Positions 34,209 through 41,352 of a stretch of 64,000 bases of DNA are shown here, piece by piece. The position numbers and the translations under genes are program-made. Positions within the stretch are counted from its first letter, which is position 1. Each line of letters opens with the position of its first letter. The stretch spans positions 1 to 64,000 of the forward strand of contig DVIT01000030.1 of NCBI GenBank assembly GCA_018711005.1. The letters are read 5' to 3'. This DNA is from Candidatus Scybalocola faecigallinarum (GTDB lineage Bacteria > Bacillota > Clostridia > Lachnospirales > Lachnospiraceae). The notes beneath the pieces are model-generated. The model had not been told where the DNA came from. It did not search any database and saw nothing but the letters and a program-made list of their open reading frames with translations.

Positions 34209-35600
34209 TTAATATATGATCTGATCCTCATCCACCTGGGATGCATTTAAAATGATCCGGTCGTACTGGGTTAAGCCATAAGGCGTATTTTCATCCACAA
34301 TGCAATACTCGTCATTTTGATATAAAATATCTACAATACGGAAGATGGAATATCCCTGATTAATATTATATACCCCGGTAAGCTGAGCGGTTTCTGCAAT
34401 GCGGTACCGGTCGTTGGAGTTGACCTTGCCCACATAATCCCCAAGCTGGAAGTCGGAGGTATCCACATAGCAATACTCGCCGTCATTGGCATAAATATCT
34501 GCTTTATAAAAGACTGCGCTCATCTCGCCGCTTTCATCGTAAGTATATTTATAGAAACCGGACTCGCTTGTATCCTCATCGGTGATCAGATAGTCCACAG
34601 GAATCTTATAAAAATCCTTATAGACAATAGCTGAGGACGGAATTTTTAAGCCTTCGGCTGAGCTTTCAATGATTTCTATATCAATATACCGGTCAGCAAT
34701 ATACCGTACCATATATTTTGATAAAGATAAAGATGCGTAGTTGCTCTCACCATTGGAAAAAACCTGTACAGTGGCAGAGGTCTGGACATTATCTTTAGCG
34801 AAACGTATGGTCACTGAAGTTTCCTGAGAAAGATTTCTTGCCTGTTCCGGCGTAAGCTTGATCACAATGGACCAGTTGTCGTCTGTCACAAGCTTGTAGG
34901 CAGTGTTCCCGCTGTCAATCCACTGGTTGGAAACAATCTGCTGTTTTTCATAATTGTTTGAATTAAACATATCGTCCGTAATCTGATCCCGGGTAAGGCC
35001 TTCCATACCGTCATAGGTATAGCAGACGATCCCGCTTTTTTCGGCAGATACGCTGTCAAAGCCCTGCCCCGCACTTTGAATGGCGGAAATATTATGGGAG
35101 CTGAGAGCCTCGGAAATCTGATTTTGCAGGTCATATTTAAAGGTGTACAGATCCGAGTACATACTGTCGGAATAATTTGACGTATAAAGGGAAATGATAC
35201 GGCTGATATCTGCATAATCCGTGCTGGAAAATCCGGAAAAGTCCGAAGCAGTATCCGAAGACGCCGATGCACTGAGCATGTATACATTTCCATCTTTTGC
35301 CACCTTTTCACCATTGCCCACGTAAAAATTAATATAGCCGGAGGACTGGGCGGTCACGACTTCCTCGCTGCGCAGGATAATCCCCGTATAATAGCCGTTA
35401 TCTACGATACTGCCGTTTTGTACTTCCACCACGGCGATTTGCTCTTTGCCCATGTAAATAATAATATTAATGACCAAATAGAGAAATATGATAAAAAATA
35501 CGATCATGCCAATATTAATATTGATATGGCGGTGCCGGACCTTTTTCTCCGGACGGTTCAGATCGGATGATGGCTTGGTTGTATGATTTTCAGGACTCAT
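34209..35600 (-). CDS. HlyD-like membrane fusion protein in the division cluster
   Basis: A 463-residue protein with a cytoplasmic basic N-terminus, one membrane helix (about residues 29-50, MIVFFIIFLYLVINIIIYMG) and an extracellular region resembling HlyD/RND adaptor proteins: a lipoyl-like half (EVQNGSIVDNGYYTGIILRSEEVV), a helical middle part, a second half (AEKSGIVCYTYDGMEG) and beta-barrel segments (LTPEQARNL, LKIPSSAIVYK). No efflux pump partner is adjacent; its neighbours are yggS, sepF and divIVA. A role at the septum or cell wall is therefore possible but only inferred. AAAAGGAG precedes the start. Confidence 0.75.
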   Translation of the reverse strand: MSPENHTTKPSSDLNRPEKKVRHRHININIGMIVFFIIFLYLVINIIIYMGKEQIAVVEVQNGSIVDNGYYTGIILRSEEVVTAQSSGYINFYVGNGEKVAKDGNVYMLSASASSDTASDFSGFSSTDYADISRIISLYTSNYSDSMYSDLYTFKYDLQNQISEALSSHNISAIQSAGQGFDSVSAEKSGIVCYTYDGMEGLTRDQITDDMFNSNNYEKQQIVSNQWIDSGNTAYKLVTDDNWSIVIKLTPEQARNLSQETSVTIRFAKDNVQTSATVQVFSNGESNYASLSLSKYMVRYIADRYIDIEIIESSAEGLKIPSSAIVYKDFYKIPVDYLITDEDTSESGFYKYTYDESGEMSAVFYKADIYANDGEYCYVDTSDFQLGDYVGKVNSNDRYRIAETAQLTGVYNINQGYSIFRIVDILYQNDEYCIVDENTPYGLTQYDRIILNASQVDEDQIIY

Positions 35601-35650
35601 AATCCACTCCTTTTTTCTGTAGGTTGGCAGGAGTCAGGCATAAGCCTTCT

Positions 35651-36616
35651 TCAGTCCCTGCACTGGGAAAGAAGTGAAAGCTTTGCACCGTTCATATAAT
35701 GGCACTTTGCGCCTTGAATGACATGATCGTTTTCCAGCATCTCCTCCAGCTGGCTGTTAAGATGACGCCAGCTCCTGCCCCAGTTGGAGAACACGGAATC
35801 CTTTTCCGGGATCCGGGAAAACAGCCGCTCAATGACCATATCCGGACGGACATATTCTAAAAAGGTCTTTACCCGCAAAAGGTATTCCTCCGCCGGACAG
35901 ATCTGAAATTCTCCGTTAAGAAACTGCTTTTCCATGGGAGAATCTTTGGCAATATAAAGAGAATGAAGCTTTACGATCTGAACCGGCAGGACAGACACCA
36001 GCTTTGCCGTCTCAATCACATCCTCCATAGTATCCCAGGGCAGGTTCAATATAATATGCGTACATACGGTAAAGCCATAAGGGGCAATTCGCAGTACGGC
36101 ATCAATATATTCGGCCAGTCCGTGGCCCCGGTGGATCCGGGCCAGGGTATGGTAATTTGCCGTCTGAAGCCCAAGTTCCAAATGAATGTGCAGACCGCTT
36201 TCCTTCTGAAATGCCCGAAGCAGGTCAAGGATCTCATTACTGATACAGTCCGGCCGGGTGGAAATGGCAATTTCAACAATTCCGTCCGCCGTGGCAGCCT
36301 GGTGCAAATAGGCAAGGAGCTGCTCTGGAGGCAGAAATGTATTTGTATAATTTTGGAAATAGGCTATAAATTTATGTGCATGGTATTTTTTTTCAATGAG
36401 CCTGCGGTTTTGCTCCAGCTGTGTGCGTACGTCCATACGGCTGTCTCTGGATTCAAAACCGGTGCCTGTTTCTGCGCAGAATGTACAGCCTGTATCATGG
36501 ATCCGGTTGGGACATGTCAGCGGCAGATTCACAGGAAGCTTGTATACTTTTTCACTATATTTTTCTTTAAGATATTGGGAATAGGTGCGGTATCTTTGTT
36601 TTGTCATATCATTCAT
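35651..36616 (-). CDS. Radical SAM protein, TIGR01212/YhcC family
   Basis: A 321-residue radical SAM protein of the YhcC/TIGR01212 family. The cluster cysteines lie in LTCPNRIHDTGCTFCAETG, with the long first spacing (CxxxxxxxxCxxC) typical of this family. Other family segments are FQNYTNTF, ISTRPDCIS, ELGLQTANYHTL and LHSLYIAKDSPM. MNDMTKQRY at 36616 is chosen as the start because AGGAG lies six bases upstream; the frame continues 25 codons further. Function not established. Confidence 0.88.
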   Translation of the reverse strand: MNDMTKQRYRTYSQYLKEKYSEKVYKLPVNLPLTCPNRIHDTGCTFCAETGTGFESRDSRMDVRTQLEQNRRLIEKKYHAHKFIAYFQNYTNTFLPPEQLLAYLHQAATADGIVEIAISTRPDCISNEILDLLRAFQKESGLHIHLELGLQTANYHTLARIHRGHGLAEYIDAVLRIAPYGFTVCTHIILNLPWDTMEDVIETAKLVSVLPVQIVKLHSLYIAKDSPMEKQFLNGEFQICPAEEYLLRVKTFLEYVRPDMVIERLFSRIPEKDSVFSNWGRSWRHLNSQLEEMLENDHVIQGAKCHYMNGAKLSLLSQCRD

Positions 36617-36705
36617 CGCTCCTGTCTGAAAACAAAGAGTTCCGTTATTCATTATAAACGCTTTTGTCAAATAAGGAAACCCTTTATGCATAAAAAGTTT
36701 TTGTA

Positions 36706-36720
36706 AGGGTATACTACCCT
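36706..36720 (+). promoter_or_regulatory. Short inverted repeat upstream of the DUF378 gene
   Basis: AGGGTA-TAC-TACCCT, six-base arms around three bases, 28 bases before the start codon. It overlaps a TATACT that could be a -10 box, but no good -35 is seen. A candidate operator only. Confidence 0.3.
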
Positions 36721-36747
36721 ATAAAATCTCAAATGAGGAGGTACATT

Positions 36748-36957
36748 ATGAAAAGAAACTGGCTGGATGTCCTGGCGCTGCTTTTGATTATTATCGGAGG
36801 CATTAACTGGGGTCTTGTAGGATTTTTCAGATTTGACCTTGTAAGCTTTATTTTTGGTGATATGTCCATGGTCACACGGATCATCTTTGCCATTGTAGGG
36901 CTTGCTGCCATTTATTCCATTGTTCTTTTTTGGAAGCTGCGAACTGAGGATGAGTAA
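36748..36957 (+). CDS. DUF378 family small membrane protein
   Basis: A 69-residue protein with two membrane helices (residues about 6-28 and 42-63) separated by a short loop. The sequence LLIIIGGINWGLVGFF and the later IVGLAAIYSIVLFW are typical of DUF378 (YuzA-like) proteins. Function unknown for the family. ATG 36748 follows GAGGAGGT; the frame begins five codons upstream, inside the ribosome binding site. It is the only plus-strand gene between 29.3 and 64 kb and has its own terminator. Confidence 0.88.
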   Translation: MKRNWLDVLALLLIIIGGINWGLVGFFRFDLVSFIFGDMSMVTRIIFAIVGLAAIYSIVLFWKLRTEDE

Positions 36958-37013
36958 GGCTGTTTTGGCATGCCATGGATGCTCATATAGAAAAGATCCT
37001 TAAGTACACACAG

Positions 37014-37067
37014 AAAAACTGCCGTACACGGACATTCTGTAGAAGGCTGCGTACGGCAATTTTTATT
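37014..37067 (+). terminator. Terminator after the DUF378 gene
   Basis: AAAAACTGCCGTAC pairs partly with GTACGGCAATTTTT (eight G/C-rich pairs TGCCGTAC/GTACGGCA), with a loop of about 23 bases and a T run. It may also serve the convergent gene on the minus strand. Confidence 0.7.
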
Positions 37068-37134
37068 CGTGTGCATATTCTGCAGGAGTCAATGGTGGCC
37101 CCTGATGCAGAGGGAACGGTCTTTTATCTCTCCA

Positions 37135-37554
37135 TTATAAAGAAATAACGATCTTGTCCCTGAATTCTTCCGGCAGATTTTCAGCATCAATAGAAACGCT
37201 GATCACAAAGTTCACATGGAATGTGTTGGAAATCTTTTCAAGCTGTGTAAGCACATAGCCAACATATTCTTCGGTTACACATGCAATACTTAAAAAACTG
37301 TCCAGATACATTGCTTCAAGATCGTGATCCTGTGAGATCAAGCCGCAAACAAAACCTAAGAAGCTGTCATAATTATCCAGAGGATAATCCTTTACATTAA
37401 TGAGACGGATCTTGTTGCTAAGCTCGTACATATGTTTATTATTTTTATCAAGGTAGACAATGTTTCCTTTCGACCCCTTTACTTCATCGTTTACCATTTG
37501 AATGAGATACTTTGTCTTTCCTTTGCCCTTTACACCTGAAATAATTTGTATCAT
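37135..37554 (-). CDS. P-loop mini-protein of unknown function (139 aa)
   Basis: A short protein with a clear Walker A motif at residues 7-14 (GVKGKGKT) directly after the first strand (MIQIIS), and a Walker B-like strand LEAMYLDSFLSIA near residue 80. It is too short for a normal P-loop NTPase core and has no recognisable specificity motif; similar proteins are sometimes annotated as PilT-like in Lachnospiraceae, without experimental support. AGGAGGAG precedes the start. It lies upstream of nothing on its strand and downstream of the carboxypeptidase-mgsA-rodA series. Confidence 0.7.
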   Translation of the reverse strand: MIQIISGVKGKGKTKYLIQMVNDEVKGSKGNIVYLDKNNKHMYELSNKIRLINVKDYPLDNYDSFLGFVCGLISQDHDLEAMYLDSFLSIACVTEEYVGYVLTQLEKISNTFHVNFVISVSIDAENLPEEFRDKIVISL

Positions 37555-37640
37555 TGTACTCTCCTCCTAGTGTTCCATTTTTTATATATTTTTAATATAT
37601 AATGTATATTAATTATAGTACAAAATACCCGAAAATTCAA

Positions 37641-38621
37641 TCAGTTTTTCTGAATCATTGATAACAGGCTGTTCATTTGTTGATACAATTCCGGCTTGTC
37701 ATCTCCGCCTAAAATCAGGGATATATAAGAGTTTTCCCCATCATCTGTTGTATATAAAATAAGACATGCCCCGGCAGCTCCGGTGGTTCCGGTTTTCCCT
37801 CCAAAAATATGGACTCCCTCCGGCGGCGTATAGTCCCCGGTAAAATACAGATTTGTATTAGGCAGTGTCTTGCTGGCCGCTGCCCCGGAAGCACTGGTAT
37901 AATTAACCGTGTAAGAAGTCTGACTGATGGCATTCCTGAAATCCTCATACTGCATACATGCATTAAACATGAGATACAGATCGTAGGCACAGGTTTCGTG
38001 ACCGTCCTCATCCAGGCCGCAGGCATTGACAAAATGGGTGTTGGCTGCGCCAAGGCTAGCTGCTTCACTGTTCATCAGCTTTGCAAATTCTTCAACAGAA
38101 CCGGACATGTGGATGCCCAGGGCTGTGGAAGTGTCGTTGCCGGAATAAACGATCATACTGTAAAACAGATCACGGACGCTGACCTGATCCCCTGCCGCAA
38201 ATCCCGCCATCTGAGCACCTGCAACATCGGTATAGACCATTTCTTCCGTAATAGTGACAATATCATCCATATTCCCGTACTTTAATACGAGCAGGCCGGT
38301 CATCAGTTTCGTCAGACTGGCCGGAGCCAGGGGCTCATATATGTTTTTATAATAAAGCGCTTCCTGAGTATTGGTTTGTATGAGCAGTGCAGCGTCAGTG
38401 GTGATCGTCGTGTCGGAAATGGATGCCTCGTTATCTGAGACGGAGACGACGGCCAGATCGGCAGCATAGCCCTCCCCCTTTTCCGGGTCTACCAGGCTAA
38501 GGACATCGGAGCTTGTAAGCAGTTCCATTTCGGAATACTTGTTTAACAGTCCGCTGGATGGCTGACACCCGGAAATAAGCATTGCAGTACAGCAGGCAGC
38601 TGCGATTATTCCTCGTTTCAT
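37641..38621 (-). CDS. D-alanyl-D-alanine carboxypeptidase lipoprotein (PBP5/DacF-like)
   Basis: A 326-residue serine peptidase. The N-terminus has a lipobox (LISGC, lipid-modified Cys19), so it is probably membrane-attached by lipid and not by the C-terminal helix used by classical PBP5. Active-site motifs: Ser102-x-x-Lys105 (ASLTKLM), SGN at 160-162 and KTG at 276-278. The C-terminal beta-rich domain of PBP5 is absent. It would trim pentapeptides in the cell wall. It closes the elongasome gene series on the minus strand. Confidence 0.9.
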   Translation of the reverse strand: MKRGIIAAACCTAMLISGCQPSSGLLNKYSEMELLTSSDVLSLVDPEKGEGYAADLAVVSVSDNEASISDTTITTDAALLIQTNTQEALYYKNIYEPLAPASLTKLMTGLLVLKYGNMDDIVTITEEMVYTDVAGAQMAGFAAGDQVSVRDLFYSMIVYSGNDTSTALGIHMSGSVEEFAKLMNSEAASLGAANTHFVNACGLDEDGHETCAYDLYLMFNACMQYEDFRNAISQTSYTVNYTSASGAAASKTLPNTNLYFTGDYTPPEGVHIFGGKTGTTGAAGACLILYTTDDGENSYISLILGGDDKPELYQQMNSLLSMIQKN

Positions 38622-38639
38622 AGTTTCGCTACTTCCTGT

Positions 38640-39035
38640 CTATTTATAAAATTCCCGCCATTCCAGATCGCCCCGGTCCAGAGCTTTGATAAGAAGCTCT
38701 GCAGTGGCAAGATTTGTGGCAATGGGAATGTTGTGCATATCACAAAGCTTAACGATCTCATGGACATTAGGCTCATGAGACTGTGCGTGCATGGGATCCC
38801 GCAAAAATATCACAAGGTCGATATTATTATGCTCGATCTGTGCCCCAAGCTGCTGTTCGCCGCCTAAGGGGCCGGCTAAAAATTTGTGTATGTTCAGATT
38901 GGTCACTTCTTCAATCGACCTACCTGTTGTTCCGGTAGCATACAGTTCATGCTTGCTTAAAATTCCTCTGTAAGCGATACAGAAATTCTGCATCAGCTTT
39001 TTCTTTGCGTCGTGTGCGACTAATCCGATATTCAT
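38640..39035 (-). CDS. mgsA: Methylglyoxal synthase family protein with substituted acidic residues
   Basis: A 131-residue MgsA by length and sequence: IGLVAHDAKKK, LYATGTTGR, DLVIFLRDPM and PIATNLATAELL. MgsA converts dihydroxyacetone phosphate to methylglyoxal and phosphate. The position of the catalytic base in GGDQQ (Asp71 in E. coli) is Glu60 here (GGEQQ), and the aspartate of HxPD (Asp101 in E. coli) is Asn90 (HEPN). His8 and His87 are kept. Activity may be changed or lost. The start at 39035 follows AGGAGG; it lies between rodA and the carboxypeptidase gene, its usual place in this group. Confidence 0.88.
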   Translation of the reverse strand: MNIGLVAHDAKKKLMQNFCIAYRGILSKHELYATGTTGRSIEEVTNLNIHKFLAGPLGGEQQLGAQIEHNNIDLVIFLRDPMHAQSHEPNVHEIVKLCDMHNIPIATNLATAELLIKALDRGDLEWREFYK

Positions 39036-39042
39036 AAAATAT

Positions 39043-40182
39043 CTACCTCCTGTTTCTTTGTAATCCCACATTTAAAACTAAACCAATACCAATAAAGTTC
39101 GCCAGCAGGGAGCTGAGACCGTAACTGACAAACGGCAGCGGCAGACCTGTATTTGGAAGGATCGCCGTAGCTACACCAATATTTACAAATGTCTGGAACG
39201 TTATGATCGCCGCGTAACCGCTGGCAATGAGCCGTCCCGTCATATCGGCTGCGTCTCTTGCAATGAAAAGACAGGATATGACAACGATCAGCAGCAGGCC
39301 GATGACAACGCAGCTTCCAACAAATCCCAGTTCCTCTCCAATAACTGCGAAAATGAAGTCGGTCTGCGGTTCAGATAAAAAGTCACCGCCTTTAACCGAT
39401 GTTAATGTATTATTATTCAGCCCCTTCCCTGTAAGCAGACCGGAGCCAATGGCCATAACGGAATTATACTGCTGCGCATAAGTTGTCAGAAGATAATCCG
39501 AAGGATTTAAAAAGGTCATGATACGCGTCTGCTGGTAGTCATCCAGCAGTATCTGAAATGGCTGGGTAACATACCATAAAAACAGAGCGCCTAGCGGAAT
39601 GGTCGTTGCAAGGATGCCGCCCACGATCTTAAAACTGATGCCTCCCACAAACATGAGTACACAGAAAAGGAAAACAAATACAAGGGTCGTTGACAGATCC
39701 GGTTCTTCAAAGATCAGTACCAGAGGGATCAGATATAAGATCCCGGTGATCATTATGGTGGAAAATCTGCTGATCCGATCTTTGTTGTCACTGATGAACT
39801 TTGCAAAAATAATGAGCATCAGCATCTTGGCAAATTCCGAAGGCTGCAGGGTGCCGAAAGAACCCAGCGAGAACCACCGGCGCGCTCCGTTGACATCAAT
39901 ACCAAACAGCAGAACCGCCAGCAGCATCACTATATTAATAGCATACAAAATCCATTGGAAATTTGCAATAAAATTATAGTCAATTAACGAAAAAAATATC
40001 ATTATGACAAAACCTGCACAGACGCCGATAAGCTGCTTTGATGCAAAACCGTCGGCCGCACTGTTAATGGTGAGTACACCGATCACACAAAGGGCGAGTA
40101 CGGCCAGGACCAGTTTTATATCATATTTTTTAAAGTCGTATCTGAACAGGCCATGCAAAAAATAATTAAATCGCTTTATCAT
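39043..40182 (-). CDS. rodA: FtsW/RodA/SpoVE family peptidoglycan polymerase (RodA)
   Basis: A 379-residue SEDS glycosyltransferase with about ten membrane helices, polymerising lipid II. Family segments: NGARRWFSLG, LQPSEFAKMLMLI, FEEPDLSTTLVF, and the C-terminal LPNTGLPLPFVSYG. The location in a cluster with mreBCD and a class B PBP supports RodA rather than FtsW. ATG 40182 follows AGGAG; the longer open frame overlaps minE heavily and has no ribosome binding site. It overlaps the end of minE by 17 bases. Confidence 0.93.
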   Translation of the reverse strand: MIKRFNYFLHGLFRYDFKKYDIKLVLAVLALCVIGVLTINSAADGFASKQLIGVCAGFVIMIFFSLIDYNFIANFQWILYAINIVMLLAVLLFGIDVNGARRWFSLGSFGTLQPSEFAKMLMLIIFAKFISDNKDRISRFSTIMITGILYLIPLVLIFEEPDLSTTLVFVFLFCVLMFVGGISFKIVGGILATTIPLGALFLWYVTQPFQILLDDYQQTRIMTFLNPSDYLLTTYAQQYNSVMAIGSGLLTGKGLNNNTLTSVKGGDFLSEPQTDFIFAVIGEELGFVGSCVVIGLLLIVVISCLFIARDAADMTGRLIASGYAAIITFQTFVNIGVATAILPNTGLPLPFVSYGLSSLLANFIGIGLVLNVGLQRNRR

Positions 40183-40459
40183 AATTCTCCTGTAAATGCA
40201 TTGGCTTGGCATCCCGCAAGGGCACCCGGGCCACAAGGGCCGGCGCTGTATCCGGGCTGTCAGGAGCCTGTATAATTTCAATATCTATTTTACCAGTATC
40301 TACTTCTACGTATTTTGCCAGAACGTTTAAAAGATCTTCCCGTATATTTTCAATCACTGCCGGCGAACAATTCGCCCTGTCTGAAACAAGAAGTACCTTT
40401 AGTCTGTCTCTGGCAATATTTCCGGAAGCGCGTCTGCCGAAAAAACGCCAAAATTTCAT
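40166..40459 (-). CDS. minE: Cell division topological specificity factor MinE
   Basis: A 97-residue MinE, which stimulates the MinD ATPase and drives Min oscillation in rod-shaped bacteria. The N-terminal membrane-targeting segment (MKFWRFFGRR), the MinD-binding helix (ARDRLKVLLVSDRANCSP) and the C-terminal beta domain (VDTGKIDIEII) are visible. minD lies directly upstream; minC is not in the cluster. Possession of MinE, not common in Bacillus, implies an oscillating system. Confidence 0.95.
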   Translation of the reverse strand: MKFWRFFGRRASGNIARDRLKVLLVSDRANCSPAVIENIREDLLNVLAKYVEVDTGKIDIEIIQAPDSPDTAPALVARVPLRDAKPMHLQENYDKAI

Positions 40460-40475
40460 TTACAAAACCCCCTTC

Positions 40476-41267
40476 TTATACTCTGCCAAAAAGGGTCTGT
40501 AATCGGTATCGTACACCTCTCTTACATTTGTATGTAATGACCGGAACGTCTTTTCCGAGAATGCGCTGGCATATATCCCGGTAGGCCTGCCCGGCCATGG
40601 AATCCGATCCCACAAGAGGTTCGCCCTGATTGGTGGAGATCACCACATCCTCATCATCGGGAATCGTGCCGATCAGCTCCAGATTGAGAATATCCACTAC
40701 ATCGTCTACAGACATCATATCGCCCCGGCGGATCATATCATACCGCAGCCGGTTGACGATCAGTTGTACCCTCTCCATGTGGTATTCTTTTAACAGACCT
40801 GCTACCCGGTCGGCATCCCGGATTGCGGAAACTTCCGGCGTTGTAACAACCAGCGCACGGTCAGCACCGGCTACGGCATTTTTAAAGCCCTGCTCGATAC
40901 CGGCCGGACAATCCAGTATAATATAATCGAAATCCATCCGGAGCTGCTGGATCAGCTTTTTCATCTGCTCCGGGGAAACCGCGTTTTTGTCCTTCGTCTG
41001 GGCAGAAGGGAGCAGGTACAGGTCCGGATACCGCATATCCCGGATCAGAGCCTGCTTAATGCGGCAGTTTCCTTCAATAATATCTACCAGGTTATAAACA
41101 ATTCGGTTTTCCAGCCCCATGACAACGTCCAGGTTGCGGAGACCGATGTCTGTATCAATAAGGACAACTTTTTTATTCAGCATTGCCAGGCCGGTCCCGA
41201 TATTTGCGGATGTGGTCGTTTTGCCTACGCCGCCTTTTCCTGATGTGATCACAAACACTTCACTCAT
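40476..41267 (-). CDS. minD: Septum site-determining ATPase MinD
   Basis: A 263-residue MinD. The deviant Walker A motif GKGGVGKTT lies at residues 10-18, switch I and II segments are DTDIGLRNLD and DYIILDCPAG, and the C-terminal amphipathic membrane-targeting helix (RYRLQTLFGR) is present. The start at 41267 follows GGAGGG. It is followed by minE after 16 bases. With no minC beside it, either minC lies elsewhere or MinD positions other proteins. Confidence 0.96.
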   Translation of the reverse strand: MSEVFVITSGKGGVGKTTTSANIGTGLAMLNKKVVLIDTDIGLRNLDVVMGLENRIVYNLVDIIEGNCRIKQALIRDMRYPDLYLLPSAQTKDKNAVSPEQMKKLIQQLRMDFDYIILDCPAGIEQGFKNAVAGADRALVVTTPEVSAIRDADRVAGLLKEYHMERVQLIVNRLRYDMIRRGDMMSVDDVVDILNLELIGTIPDDEDVVISTNQGEPLVGSDSMAGQAYRDICQRILGKDVPVITYKCKRGVRYRLQTLFGRV

Positions 41268-41352
41268 GACAATTCCCTCCAATTTAACACATATGATCCT
41301 GCTCTTTTGGATCGTCCTTGTCTTTTGTGTTTATGTGCCGTGACCTTACTGA

